A stretch of DNA of 32,616 nucleotides from Clostridia bacterium (GCA_017547285.1 JAFYQB010000027.1:1-32616); one strand, 5' to 3'. Positions 23,297 through 32,216 are shown, numbered from the stretch's first letter. Notes: generated by a model from the letters alone, not told the origin. Numbers and translations are program-made.

Positions 23297-24256
23297 ATGG
23301 AGCACAAATACTTAGAGGAAGCGTTATCATATTACAATATAGACGCATCGGCAGTGGTGTTGCTGAGGCACAATGAGAATTTAACCTATCGTGTGGGAAA
23401 GGATTATTTGCTGCAAATTCATAAACCTGTCGAAGGTTTTTCTGCGGAGTATATTTATGAAGGTCTTGAGCGCATAGCGGTATATAAAGCAGAGATTGCG
23501 TTTCAAGAGCACTTAAAGAAACAGGGTATGCAGATTCGCGAAACAATTGAAAATTGTCGTGGCGAGCGAATTACGAAGTTATGCGATGGAACGCTGGTTA
23601 CCGTTTCGAGGTGGATTGAAGGAGAATCGTTAGATAAAATCGAGTTAAATGACGAACTTTGCTATCAAATTGGAGATATGCTTGCTCGTTTACATCGGGA
23701 TGCAAAGGGATTTCGTACCTTACCTGTAAAATCGTATGACAAACATCATTGCGAATATACGAAAAAAAGAATGCAGGCGTTAGAGGACAAAGGGCTTGAT
23801 ACTAGGTTTACTAAAATAATGCAAAGAGCCTGTGTTTCTATTGGGATAACATTAGAGGAAGTGCAGAACGAATTCATTATGCTACATGGAGATTTGTCTC
23901 CATCTAATATCTTGAAAACTTCTTATGGTCTTGTTGCCATTGATTTTTCATTTTTTGGAATAGGACATCCGATGTTTGACCTTGCCGTTCTCTTTGGAAA
24001 TATAGGTGGATTAGCACGCAGGCGAAAAATTGCAGAAGGATATCGAGATGCTGGTGGGACAATCAATTACAAAGTATTGGATGCCTGTTTTGTGTTGACT
24101 CTGTTAGATTGTATAGGGATTCATTATGAGCAGTGGAGTAAACAAGATTGGTTTGAACCCAGAATGAAACGATGGTATAAGGAAACCCTCGAACCATATG
24201 TGCGTGGCGAACGTTTGTATGCGGATGATTTTTATCTATTGCATGTGACTGGTTAG
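23297..24256 (+). CDS. APH/ChoK-family phosphotransferase, AT-rich
   Basis: A 319-residue protein of the aminoglycoside phosphotransferase / homoserine kinase II fold. The catalytic loop is HGDLSPSN (residues 197-204) and the metal site IDFS (215-218) replaces the usual DFG/DFE. The N-lobe contains YLLQIHKP, a likely ATP lysine. Substrates of this family range from aminoglycosides and macrolides to choline and homoserine, so resistance cannot be claimed. The gene is clearly more AT-rich than its neighbours, has its own promoter, and is the only intact gene here that ends in TAG, all signs of transfer along with the adjacent attachment-site duplicate. The GAAGGG site precedes the ATG. Confidence 0.8.
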   Translation: MEHKYLEEALSYYNIDASAVVLLRHNENLTYRVGKDYLLQIHKPVEGFSAEYIYEGLERIAVYKAEIAFQEHLKKQGMQIRETIENCRGERITKLCDGTLVTVSRWIEGESLDKIELNDELCYQIGDMLARLHRDAKGFRTLPVKSYDKHHCEYTKKRMQALEDKGLDTRFTKIMQRACVSIGITLEEVQNEFIMLHGDLSPSNILKTSYGLVAIDFSFFGIGHPMFDLAVLFGNIGGLARRRKIAEGYRDAGGTINYKVLDACFVLTLLDCIGIHYEQWSKQDWFEPRMKRWYKETLEPYVRGERLYADDFYLLHVTG

Positions 24257-24310
24257 AATTTGTGTGATTTCAAATTAATTCGATAAATTTTAATTTATCT
24301 AACAGTCTAT

Positions 24311-24372
24311 GGTTTCACTTTTTATGCTATGGTTTCATTTTTCAGTGAAACCTTTTGAAACCCTATGAAACC
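24311..24372. repeat. Five phased GGTTTCA/TGAAACC heptamers
   Basis: GGTTTCA occurs at 24311-24317 and 24331-24337, each inside a longer CTATGGTTTCA. Its complement TGAAACC follows at 24346-24352, 24356-24362 and 24366-24372. The spacings are 20, then 10 and 10 bases, so sites in each set face the same side of the helix. This resembles an operator array, iterons or recombinase arm sites. No protein in the window can be assigned to it. Confidence 0.6.
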
Positions 24373-24395
24373 GTATCAATATTATCAACTGTTAC

Positions 24396-24440
24396 CACAT
24401 AAACACTCAGCATTTGATACAAATGCTGAGTGTTTATGTG
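24396..24440. repeat. Perfect 20-bp inverted repeat
   Basis: The arms 24396-24415 and 24421-24440 are exact complements around a GATAC loop; the outer ends are CACATAAAC and GTTTATGTG. No T tract follows closely on either side, so it is not a standard terminator, although it separates two tandem kinase genes. Confidence 0.75.
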
Positions 24441-24479
24441 CGCATTTCAGAGGAGAGACTTACAGCTTCTGCTGCGCAG

Positions 24480-24508
24480 TTGAAAACCGGATTGCATTGT
24501 GTTATATT
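24480..24508 (+). promoter_or_regulatory. Promoter of the second kinase gene
   Basis: TTGAAA (24480-24485), a 17-base spacer and TATATT (24503-24508). Confidence 0.65.
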
Positions 24509-24583
24509 GAATGCAGTTATTGATGCAGGTTCGACTTCAATGGAGAAGGATTGTACAGCATACCAAAAGGAGGATGGACAGAT

Positions 24584-25486
24584 ATGAATATGCATCCCGG
24601 AGAGCTTACGCTTACACGCGAGATGATCATTGATCTGATCGAAACGCAGCTTCCGGAATACCGCGATCTGCTGCTGTCTGAAAAGGATTATGCAGGAACA
24701 GTGAACCATGTGTACCGGCTGGGAGAGGACCTGTACCTGCGGTTGCCGCGCATGCCCCAAAGTATCGAGCTCATCAAAGAGGCAGAATGGCTTGAATATC
24801 TGCAAGCGCATATGACTGTAAAACTGCCGCGGCCGCTACGCATTTGCGAGGCTACAGAGGAGTATCCTGCTGTGTGGGGTGTATTTGAGTGGATCCACGG
24901 CGAGACCTGTGTGAAGATCGAGCAAAAGGATGAGGCGAGGCTGGCAGTCGAACTGTCTGATTTCGTGAAGAAACTGCAAAGCCTGCCTGTTCCAGAAAAT
25001 GCGCCCTTTGCCGGACGACTGCCCTTGGCGGAATTAAACCAGAAGACGCAGGATGCGATCGCAGCTTGCCGCGATATGTTCGAAGAACCGGATATGGAGC
25101 AGCGTCTGCTAAAGATTTGGACGGAAGCGCTGGAGGCTGCGCCTTGGGACGGCAAGCGATATTTCATCCATGCTGATCTGCTGAAGACCAATGTTATGCA
25201 GGCTGATGGCAAACTTCAGGCCATACTGGATTTCGGCGGCTTCGGCGCGGGCGATCCCGCCTTTGACCTGATCCCTGCTTGGGCGATCTTCGGACCTGAA
25301 GCAAGAGAAATCTATCGCTCCAGATTAAATCACGACGAGGATACATGGACGAGAGCAAAGGCCTATGCGCTTCATCAGGCGGTGTTGATTATTCCGTATT
25401 ACGTGGAAACCTATCCTGAATTTGTGGAGACAGCGAAGTATACTGTCAGGCAGATTGTAATGGATACGGACGCAAACTGCCGGTGA
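24584..25486 (+). CDS. Aminoglycoside/macrolide phosphotransferase-family kinase
   Basis: A 300-residue APH-fold kinase. The nucleotide loop region DYAGTVNHVYRLGEDLYLRL (residues 35-54), the glutamate in KEAEWLEYL, the hinge VFEWIHGE, the catalytic loop HADLLKTN (196-203) and the DFGGFGAGDPAFDL segment (216-229) are all present, so it should be an active kinase. Relatives act on aminoglycosides, macrolides or unknown small molecules. The start at 24584 is chosen by AAAGGAGG ten bases upstream. Base composition is close to the chromosome, unlike the preceding kinase, so the two probably arrived separately. Confidence 0.8.
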   Translation: MNMHPGELTLTREMIIDLIETQLPEYRDLLLSEKDYAGTVNHVYRLGEDLYLRLPRMPQSIELIKEAEWLEYLQAHMTVKLPRPLRICEATEEYPAVWGVFEWIHGETCVKIEQKDEARLAVELSDFVKKLQSLPVPENAPFAGRLPLAELNQKTQDAIAACRDMFEEPDMEQRLLKIWTEALEAAPWDGKRYFIHADLLKTNVMQADGKLQAILDFGGFGAGDPAFDLIPAWAIFGPEAREIYRSRLNHDEDTWTRAKAYALHQAVLIIPYYVETYPEFVETAKYTVRQIVMDTDANCR

Positions 25487-25635
25487 TCGTCAGGGTATCC
25501 ACAGGAAAACAACGATTGTTTCTGAGGGTGAGATCTGCGTATTTTCCAGTTTTGATAATACCTACAGCTGCACTGATTCATAAATAGTGCAATTGCGAAA
25601 AGCTGTAATAGAAGATTGTCACCTTCAAGCAGTCC

Positions 25636-26070
25636 ATTTACGCCAGCCTCAAATAGCAGCGTCGCGTAATTGTGCCGGAAATAGTGCGGCGTGAGCGTCG
25701 GTTTCAGCTGCTTGATGATGTCGTTCTTGCGCTTGGTCGCCTTGGTCACCTCGCGCTCCTCTACGCAATAAGAAGCCTCCATCAGGCTCAGCCAGATGCG
25801 TTTGAAGCTGCTCTGCGGCCATGGATGGCCTTCCTCGGTATGGAATACATACTGCTGCGGGAAGCCGCGCACCTTGGACAGCATAGTGCGCAGTTCCTGT
25901 GGAACCGGAATATAGCGGTTGGCAGCAGCAGTTTTCAATGCGCCGTTATGGGCCGTGGAGTCAACGTAATCGATATCGCGCTGGATATGTACCAGATCCT
26001 CGTCAAAATCGCCCCATTGCAAGCCAAGCGCCTCGCCATGCTGCAGGCCGAGATAGTAAAGTACCGTCGA
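25636..26070 (-). pseudogene. Decayed tyrosine recombinase (phage integrase) fragment
   Basis: About 145 codons of the catalytic domain remain: YYLGLQHGEALGLQWGDFD, a middle part with NRYIPVPQELRTML and HPWPQSSFKRIW, then LTPHYFRHNYATLLFEAGVN. The last piece holds the H-x-x-R box, but the first catalytic arginine (normally in a GLRRGE-like motif) is missing, as it reads QHGE. The sequence loses homology before the LGH box and the nucleophilic tyrosine, so the protein is dead. The N-terminal domain is absent. It points left, toward the tRNA-Pro site, and may derive from an integrase of that or another island. Confidence 0.75.
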
Positions 26071-26159
26071 TCACCATAGTATGTAAGCTTGTAATGCTTT
26101 CCATCATCCATAATCTCAAAGCCAAGATCCATCAATTCCTGCCGAACAGTTTTATTCAT
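26061..26159 (-). pseudogene. 5' fragment of a small hypothetical gene
   Basis: The start ATG at 26159, with AAGGGAT upstream, opens about 33 codons, including LMDLGFEIMDDGKHYKLTY and then YGDRRY, which resemble the beginning of small conserved hypothetical proteins common in Bacillota, recalled from memory. The resemblance ends where the integrase fragment begins in another frame, so an illegitimate junction lies near 26061-26070. Confidence 0.4.
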
Positions 26160-26335
26160 GCCAGAAGATCCCTTGAATACCTGCTTTATCCTACGATGAC
26201 ATTCTTCGCAAAGCTTTTCGTTTACTGAAAGTATATCCCTATATACGTCCGCTCTAAGGTATCATATTGATTTGTTGACGAGGTAAGAGCAATGGTTTTC
26301 GCCGATAACAAGGTGTTCATTTGTGACGTCTCTTC

Positions 26336-26455
26336 TTAGGCAGAGAATTTGAAAGACTCTTCGGATTCTACTTCGTTTTCCGCTGCGACTTTCTTTACTT
26401 CATCATCCGTCCGAAACTCCTTGACTTCAGGAAATGCCGACGGTGTACAAGTACG
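26336..26455 (-). pseudogene. 3' end of an unidentified gene
   Basis: About 39 open codons, acidic and lysine-rich (DDEVKKVAAENEVESEE near the end), close with TAA at 26336-26338. The frame is blocked by TGA just upstream, and no start codon with a ribosome binding site is seen. It may be the tail of a lost gene or chance; the rest of 26160-26470 shows nothing else. Confidence 0.25.
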
Positions 26456-26469
26456 TCAAACGATTTCCA

Positions 26470-26504
26470 TAAAAACAACCGCCCATGCCGATGCATGAGC
26501 GGTT
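26470..26504 (-). terminator. Terminator of the AraC-type regulator gene
   Basis: The arms 26477-26488 and 26493-26504 (AACCGCCCATGC with GCATGAGCGGTT, one C-A opposition on the plus strand, G-T on the transcript) are followed on the minus strand by GTTTTTATGG. Confidence 0.7.
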
Positions 26505-26514
26505 ATCTGTTTGC

Positions 26515-28692
26515 TTAGTTCCTGGAGGAAGCAAGGTTTATTTTAGCCCGGTACTCGCCAGGGGTTATGCCTTCGACTGAACGGAAGAAGGCAATAAACG
26601 ACTGTGAGTACTGGAAACCCAACTGATTGGCGATTTCCTGAATCTGCAATTCGCGGTCGCGTAGCATCTGTTTGGCAGCCATGGCGCGTCGTCCATCCAC
26701 ATATTCCTTGGGCGTCATACCAACTTCGTTGCGGAAGATTTTGCGCAGCGAACTGGCGCTCAGGTGGAAGCGTTCGCTCAGGCGGTCGATGCTCAGATCC
26801 TCGCTCAGGTTGGCGTCGATGTACGCGCAGATTTCCTGAATCATGGCAGAATAGAAGGTGTTCTGGGTAGGAGCCATTTTGCTGATGATTTCCAGACAGA
26901 TCGCTTCAATTTTGCGATCCAGCATATCCGGCGTGCTGTCCGGCGCACAGAGCGCTTCAAACGGCACCGGCGTTTGATCCGATAGCTGGCTGACGATATC
27001 ATACAGTTTCTGATAGGCGCCAAGAATCGTTTTATGGTTGGCGTTGATGCGGATCAGGTACAGCAAAAACGCATCCAGCGAGGTACGTACAGATTTGGTA
27101 TCGCGGTTCTTGAGGGCGCGCAGCAGGTCGTTTTCAATGGGGATTTCCCACATGGGTACCTCCGCAGGGCGCTCAATGGTCAGGCCGCATTTCTGCATCT
27201 GTTCATGCCACACGCTGCGCAGCTGGTCGCCGCTTTCCAGCGGTTCGCTGATTTCAACGGCAGATGCGCCCAGCCGTTTCAGGAAGGCGCTCAGGCGGTC
27301 GCGTTTCCGGTGGAATTTCTCCTCAGACGTGCACTCAAACAGCAGCACCATATAGGCGCTCTTTGGAAAGAACAGCGCAACAATCTGAATTCCGGACTGT
27401 ACAAGCAGCGCGTTCCATTCTCCCATGTTTTCATCCGCAATGGAGGGCAAACGGCTGGCGATCAGCAAACGTCTGGGCGCAGCGGATGTGCCAATGCCCA
27501 GAGAATTCAGCATTTCCTCGCGCTCCACATCGGTAGATGGTTCATCCTGCACCAGATGCCAGAAGCACAGCTCGCGGTTTTTGCGTACGCTCTGCCTCCA
27601 TTGTCCTTCCAGCTGCTTATTGCGTGCGATCACGCTGTCTACACGGCTGATAATATCCTGCACTTCACGCTTGGCATAAATTTCTTCATTGCCAAAAGCA
27701 TGTTCAAACCGCTCTGAAATGGCCTGAATGGGCTCAAACGCGCGTCGGGACAGGAGCAGCGATAATCCCACGCTCACCATCAGCACCAGCGCGCATACAG
27801 ACAGCAGGCTGTTCTGCATGCGGGAAATGCTGCCCATCATCGTGCTTGCGGGTTGTGCAAAATAGTATGTCCATCCGCGTTCTGTCTGCATGGACTGCAC
27901 CAGCATTTCTTCGCCGTCCAGCTGGATAATGTGATCCTTCGGGGAATTCGGTTCCATGATCCCCGCGAGGGCGGCAATCTGCTCATCGCTAACGGCAGTT
28001 TGGGCAATCACACCTCCCTGTTTGTCCAGCACCAGCAGCCGGATATCGCTGATGTCGCTCAGCAGCAGCAGCGAATCCATGATCGCGTCCAGGTTCAGGT
28101 TGACCACCACGTATGCCTTGGGCGGGCCGGATGCGATGTAAACAGGCATATGGCGCACCAGCGTAAGCACCCGCTGCTTCCGCAGGGAAGAAGACTGGAT
28201 TTCACGGCGGAATACACGGGTTTTCAGATCAGCTGTTCCGGGCAGCTGCTCGCAAAAATCAGCGTCATGGTACCAGCCCAGTGCAGCCGGACCAAAATCC
28301 GATGAAACGGTGTATCGATCCTGCGGATAGTACACGCACAGCGATTCGATATACTGGTTGCCCTCTGCAATGCTGTCCAGCTGGCTGATCATGCTGCGGC
28401 AGGTGTTGTGCTGGTTGCGGTAAAAGTAGTCCATATAGTCCACCAGCAGCGTGTTATCTGCCAGCGCCATTACGGACTGATCCACCTGTTCCAGAATCAT
28501 TTCATGCGTGTTGGCCAGCAGCAGGAGGGAGTTGCGGGTGCTTTCCAGCGCAGTATCCTTCATGCTGTTGTAAGACAGCACATACTGCGTGCTGCCAAAC
28601 AGCACCACCACCGAAAGCGACAGCATCAGAAAAAATTTCAGATAAGAAATGAACCCTCTGCTTATTTTTCTGTGTCTTTGGGTTTCTGTCAC
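26515..28692 (-). CDS. Membrane-bound AraC-family transcriptional regulator
   Basis: A 725-residue regulator with an extracytoplasmic sensor. The first membrane segment is near residues 15-40 (FFLMLSLSVVVLFGS), followed by an outside domain of about 250 residues and a second segment near 289-313 (LLSVCALVLMVSVGLSLLLS). A cytoplasmic linker leads to the C-terminal AraC double helix-turn-helix (about 615-718, with IDRLSERFHLSASSLRKIF and IQEIANQLGFQYSQSFIAFF). The start is GTG at 28692 with GGAGGAG eight bases upstream. It lies directly after the binding-protein gene of a sugar ABC importer, the usual place for regulators of LplBC-type transporters, and probably senses the substrate or loaded binding protein. 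Confidence 0.88.
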   Translation of the reverse strand: MTETQRHRKISRGFISYLKFFLMLSLSVVVLFGSTQYVLSYNSMKDTALESTRNSLLLLANTHEMILEQVDQSVMALADNTLLVDYMDYFYRNQHNTCRSMISQLDSIAEGNQYIESLCVYYPQDRYTVSSDFGPAALGWYHDADFCEQLPGTADLKTRVFRREIQSSSLRKQRVLTLVRHMPVYIASGPPKAYVVVNLNLDAIMDSLLLLSDISDIRLLVLDKQGGVIAQTAVSDEQIAALAGIMEPNSPKDHIIQLDGEEMLVQSMQTERGWTYYFAQPASTMMGSISRMQNSLLSVCALVLMVSVGLSLLLSRRAFEPIQAISERFEHAFGNEEIYAKREVQDIISRVDSVIARNKQLEGQWRQSVRKNRELCFWHLVQDEPSTDVEREEMLNSLGIGTSAAPRRLLIASRLPSIADENMGEWNALLVQSGIQIVALFFPKSAYMVLLFECTSEEKFHRKRDRLSAFLKRLGASAVEISEPLESGDQLRSVWHEQMQKCGLTIERPAEVPMWEIPIENDLLRALKNRDTKSVRTSLDAFLLYLIRINANHKTILGAYQKLYDIVSQLSDQTPVPFEALCAPDSTPDMLDRKIEAICLEIISKMAPTQNTFYSAMIQEICAYIDANLSEDLSIDRLSERFHLSASSLRKIFRNEVGMTPKEYVDGRRAMAAKQMLRDRELQIQEIANQLGFQYSQSFIAFFRSVEGITPGEYRAKINLASSRN

Positions 28693-28723
28693 GGTTCAAA
28701 CTCCTCCTGCTATAAACTCAAAC

Positions 28724-28758
28724 AAGATAGAAGGGAGCCGAGGCTCCCATTCTATCTT
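28724..28758 (-). terminator. Strong hairpin between binding-protein and regulator genes
   Basis: AAGATAGA plus GGGAGCC on one arm pair with GGCTCCC plus TCTATCTT on the other, with one bulged base (28724-28758). The T tract is poor (GTTTGAGTTT on the minus strand), so it may protect the 3' end of the binding-protein message and allow partial read-through into the regulator. Confidence 0.6.
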
Positions 28759-28784
28759 TCAAAAATGGAATTGGGGTTATGAAA

Positions 28785-30287
28785 TTACTTGCAGGGATAC
28801 TCGCTCTTGTTCAGCTCGTTGTACTGCTTGGCGTAGCTTTCCAGAACCTTCATACCGCCCTTGGCAGCCCAGTCGGTCTTGTAGGCAGCCCAGGTCTCAT
28901 CGTTGATGGGGGTAGCGCCGGTCACGAACTCAACGACCTTGCTGGTCACGTAGTTGGAGACTTCGGTGGCGTACTCCAGAGCTTCCTGAGTGGTGGGCAG
29001 GCCGTAGAACAGATCCTGATATACGGGCAGGCCGAGGATGTGCTGGGTATTCTCGAAGGGCCAGATCATCTGCTGAGCGCGGGAAGCGTCTTCCTTCAGG
29101 GGAGCCAGACCGCCGGCAGACTGCCACTTAACCAGACCGGTCAGGGGCAGGTAGTCCTTGTTCAGCTGATAGATGGAGGTGGTGGTGCCGTCTTCGTTGT
29201 ACTCGAAGTGCAGACCTTCCCAGCCATACTGGAACAGCTCATAGCCTTCATCGGTGGCCAGGTAGTTCAGGAACTTCATGGCAGCTTCGGGGTTCTTGCA
29301 GGTGGTGGTGATGAAGGTGGAGTTGGATACGCGGCCGTTGTCCAGAACGCCCTGGGTCTTGCCGTCATCGCTGGTTACGTAGATAACGTCGTACCAGGCG
29401 TCGGGATTCAGGTCGGCGAAGCCGTTTTCGCACAGAACCTTCACGCCGTTCCACCAGCTGGTGAAGTAGCCGATCTTGCCGTTGGCGGCCTTCTGAGTGG
29501 CCTGGTCTTCGCTGGCAACAAAGAATTCGGGATCGATGGCGCCGGCGGTCCACAGCTCGTTCAGGTAGGTCAGAGCCGCGCGGAAGTCGTCGGAGGTGTT
29601 GTAGGAGTAGATGTAGCCGTCCTCGCTCAGGTAGTTCTGATCGGGGATGCCGTTGAAGGCGCCGTAGATGGCGATGTTGGTGTTCTTCCAGCCGCCGCCG
29701 TAAGCATTCATGCCGTAGGTATCGTTTTCACCGTTGCCGTCGGGATCCTTGGTGGCCATGTCGATCAGGATCTGCTTGAGCTCGCTGACGGTGTACTCGG
29801 TCTTCTTTTCATAGCCCAGCTTCTCCACCCAGTCCATACGGATGGCGGTGGGCCACTTGTAGTTCTTGTTCTCCTGGGGGATGGCGTAGATATCGCCGCC
29901 CAGAGTTACGAACTCCCAAACAGCCTCGGGGATGCGGGCCTTCAGGTCCTGGCCGTACTGATCCAGCAGGTCGTTCAGGGGCAGCACGTAGCCGGAGCTC
30001 ATGTACTCCATAACGGTCAGCTTGGGAGAGGCGATGATGTCGCACAGTTCGCCGGAAGCCATGGCCAGGTTCACGGACTGGGTGATGTCGTCAACCATAT
30101 GCAGTTCCAGTTCGATGTTGTTGACTTCCAGAATCTTGGCCAGAGCGGGGTTGTTTACGGGATCGTAAACGGAGTCGTCAGCGGACTTCATGATGCTCAG
30201 CTTGACGGGCTTTTCGTCAGCCAGAGCAACAGCGCTGATGCTGAGAACCATCGCGAGGGCGAGGATCAGGGCGATTACCTTTTTCAT
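28785..30287 (-). CDS. Extracellular sugar-binding protein of an ABC importer
   Basis: A 500-residue solute-binding protein. The start at 30287 is set by GGAGG nine bases upstream and opens a signal peptide (KKVIALILALAMVLSIS, cleavage near ALA). No lipobox cysteine is visible. The mature protein has the calcium-loop-like KDPDGNGENDTYG near residue 180 and aromatic-rich segments typical of oligosaccharide binders. It follows two permease genes in the same direction, so it is their receptor. The ATPase is not encoded here; such importers usually share one MsmK-type ATPase encoded elsewhere. Substrate unknown. Confidence 0.87.
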   Translation of the reverse strand: MKKVIALILALAMVLSISAVALADEKPVKLSIMKSADDSVYDPVNNPALAKILEVNNIELELHMVDDITQSVNLAMASGELCDIIASPKLTVMEYMSSGYVLPLNDLLDQYGQDLKARIPEAVWEFVTLGGDIYAIPQENKNYKWPTAIRMDWVEKLGYEKKTEYTVSELKQILIDMATKDPDGNGENDTYGMNAYGGGWKNTNIAIYGAFNGIPDQNYLSEDGYIYSYNTSDDFRAALTYLNELWTAGAIDPEFFVASEDQATQKAANGKIGYFTSWWNGVKVLCENGFADLNPDAWYDVIYVTSDDGKTQGVLDNGRVSNSTFITTTCKNPEAAMKFLNYLATDEGYELFQYGWEGLHFEYNEDGTTTSIYQLNKDYLPLTGLVKWQSAGGLAPLKEDASRAQQMIWPFENTQHILGLPVYQDLFYGLPTTQEALEYATEVSNYVTSKVVEFVTGATPINDETWAAYKTDWAAKGGMKVLESYAKQYNELNKSEYPCK

Positions 30288-30342
30288 GGGGGTAGCCTCC
30301 TTTTTGTATTGGGGTTTCTCTATCAACAGGCAGTTACGCCTA

Positions 30343-31239
30343 TTAACCTTTCAAAGAGCCCACCATTACGCCCTGCGCAAAGTGCTTTTGCAGGAAGGGG
30401 TAGATGGCAAGCACGGGAGCGGTGGTGAACATAACCGTAGCGGCACGAACCACCTCGGTGGGAGGCGTGCGCTGCAGTTCCAGCTCCTCGGGAGTGAGCA
30501 GGTCAGACATGGAAGAGCTGTACATGCGGCGCACCACAACCTGCAGAACGTGATATTCCTGACGGGTGTTGTAGATGATGGCCGAAGAGTACTGGTTCCA
30601 GTAGCCCAGACCGTAGAACAGCGTGAGGGTCGCGATGATGGGCATGGACAGGGGCAGGACAATGCGCAGCATGGTCTGCACTTCGTTGCCGCCGTCAATG
30701 TAGCAGGCTTCCTTCAGGTCCTCGGGGATGCCCATAAAGAAGTTTCGGGCCAGGAACAGGTTCCACGCACTTACGCAGCCGGGCAGGATCAGCACCCACA
30801 GGGAGTTGAGCAGCTTGTAATCACGCATGGTCAGGTAAGTGGGGATCAGACCGCCGCTGATGAACATGGTGATAAGCACAAAGTTGGTCATCACGGTACG
30901 GCCGGGCATTCCTTTTTTGCTGAGGGAGTAGCCGCCCATACAGGTCAGCAGCAGTGACAGAATGGTACCTACAATCGTGGTGAAAATGGTGTTCTGGTAA
31001 GCGCGCCAGATATTGTTATAGGAAAAAACATACTTGTACGCTTCCAGCTGAATCTTTTTGGGATAAAGCAGCAGGCCGTTGGCAGCAGTTACTTCCGACT
31101 GAGCGGAGATGGAAACGAAAAGCAGATTGAGGAAGGGGTAGAACATCGAAAGACAGATCAGCGTGAGGAGAGTCAGGTTGATCACGTCAAACATTTCAAC
31201 GCGGCGCAGCTTACGTACTTTCTTCTTGGCAGTTACCAC
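30343..31239 (-). CDS. Carbohydrate ABC transporter permease (LplC/MalG type)
   Basis: A 298-residue inner-membrane permease with six predicted segments. The cytoplasmic EAA loop reads DLKEACYIDGGNEVQTMLRIVLPLS (split by a turn), the site that docks the ATPase. The C-terminus PFLQKHFAQGVMVGSLKG is characteristic of LplC/YtcP-type permeases. The start is GTG at 31239, seven bases inside the end of the upstream permease gene, with GGAGGG upstream. It forms a heterodimer with that partner and is followed after about 55 bases by the binding-protein gene. Confidence 0.9.
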   Translation of the reverse strand: MVTAKKKVRKLRRVEMFDVINLTLLTLICLSMFYPFLNLLFVSISAQSEVTAANGLLLYPKKIQLEAYKYVFSYNNIWRAYQNTIFTTIVGTILSLLLTCMGGYSLSKKGMPGRTVMTNFVLITMFISGGLIPTYLTMRDYKLLNSLWVLILPGCVSAWNLFLARNFFMGIPEDLKEACYIDGGNEVQTMLRIVLPLSMPIIATLTLFYGLGYWNQYSSAIIYNTRQEYHVLQVVVRRMYSSSMSDLLTPEELELQRTPPTEVVRAATVMFTTAPVLAIYPFLQKHFAQGVMVGSLKG

Positions 31240-32150
31240 AGGCCACCCTCCTCATCCAGTTTCTTTGCGACCCAGTTGGTCATCAGTACCATGATCAGGC
31301 TGAGCATGGAGTTAAACAGGCCCACAGCCGTGGAATAGCTGAACTGGTTTACGCTGAGCAGACCCACGCGGTATACATAGTAGCTGAGCACTTCAGCCAC
31401 GCTGTTTACCATGTCGTTGGTCATAACCATGGTCTGATCCATGCTTACGGAGAACAGGCCGCCCATGGTCAGGATCAGCTGCATGCTGATGAGGGGACGA
31501 ATCTCCGCCAGAGAAATGTGGAACATCTTCTGCAGGCGGCTGGCGCCGTCGAGGTCGGCTGCTTCGTACAGTTCCACGTTTACGCGGGAAAGCGCTGCCA
31601 GATAGATGATCGCGCCCCAGCCCATTTCCTTCCACATGGCGCTCAAAGTAAAGAACCAGCGGTAGTACTTCACAGTGCCAAGGAACAGGAGAGGCTCCTT
31701 GCCCATGAGCTTGCGGATGGCGTTGAAAAATCCGTCGTAGCCGAAGAAGTTGTACAGGATCGCATACACCACAACGAAGGAGATGAAGTGCGGCAGGTAC
31801 GAAACCGTCTGCAAAAACTTCTTGTACTTCTGGCTGCGAACTTCGTTAAACATCAGCGCCAGAATGATGGGGGCCGGGAAGCCAAACGCAATGCGCATGG
31901 CCGCCAGAATTACGGTGTTGAAAAACACGCGGTTGAATTCGCCTGCCGTCAGGAAGCGGATGAAATGGTGGAAGCCGTATTCACTGGTCCACGGGCTGCC
32001 CCAAATACCTTTACCGAAAGCATAATCCTTGAATGCGATCACCACGCCCACCAGCGGCTTGTAGTGGAACATGATGTAGTACACCGCTACCGGAATGAAC
32101 AGCGCATAGTAGATCCAGTATCTCTGCAGGTTCTTTGCAACTCTCTGCAT
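31233..32150 (-). CDS. Carbohydrate ABC transporter permease (LplB/UgpA type)
   Basis: A 305-residue permease with six predicted membrane segments; the first is YWIYYALFIPVAVYYIMF near residues 11-28, and FHYKPLVGVVIAFKDY follows as in LplB/YteP proteins. The EAA loop is ELYEAADLDGASRLQKMFHI. ATG 32150 is preferred to ATG 32156 because AAGGA lies seven bases before it. It is the first gene of the four-gene set permease, permease, binding protein, regulator, with a promoter at 32217-32246. Confidence 0.9.
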   Translation of the reverse strand: MQRVAKNLQRYWIYYALFIPVAVYYIMFHYKPLVGVVIAFKDYAFGKGIWGSPWTSEYGFHHFIRFLTAGEFNRVFFNTVILAAMRIAFGFPAPIILALMFNEVRSQKYKKFLQTVSYLPHFISFVVVYAILYNFFGYDGFFNAIRKLMGKEPLLFLGTVKYYRWFFTLSAMWKEMGWGAIIYLAALSRVNVELYEAADLDGASRLQKMFHISLAEIRPLISMQLILTMGGLFSVSMDQTMVMTNDMVNSVAEVLSYYVYRVGLLSVNQFSYSTAVGLFNSMLSLIMVLMTNWVAKKLDEEGGLW

Positions 32151-32216
32151 ACACATTTCCTTTCGTGGACTCTTCTGCACACGGCATTTGTGTTTGTTGT
32201 GCCAATTATCAGCCCA

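Noticed and set aside
28779..30428. A 549-codon open frame opposite the sugar-binding protein gene
   Set aside because: Low-complexity V/G/L/Q composition produced by the reverse complement of a GC-rich gene; no signal, start context or domain.
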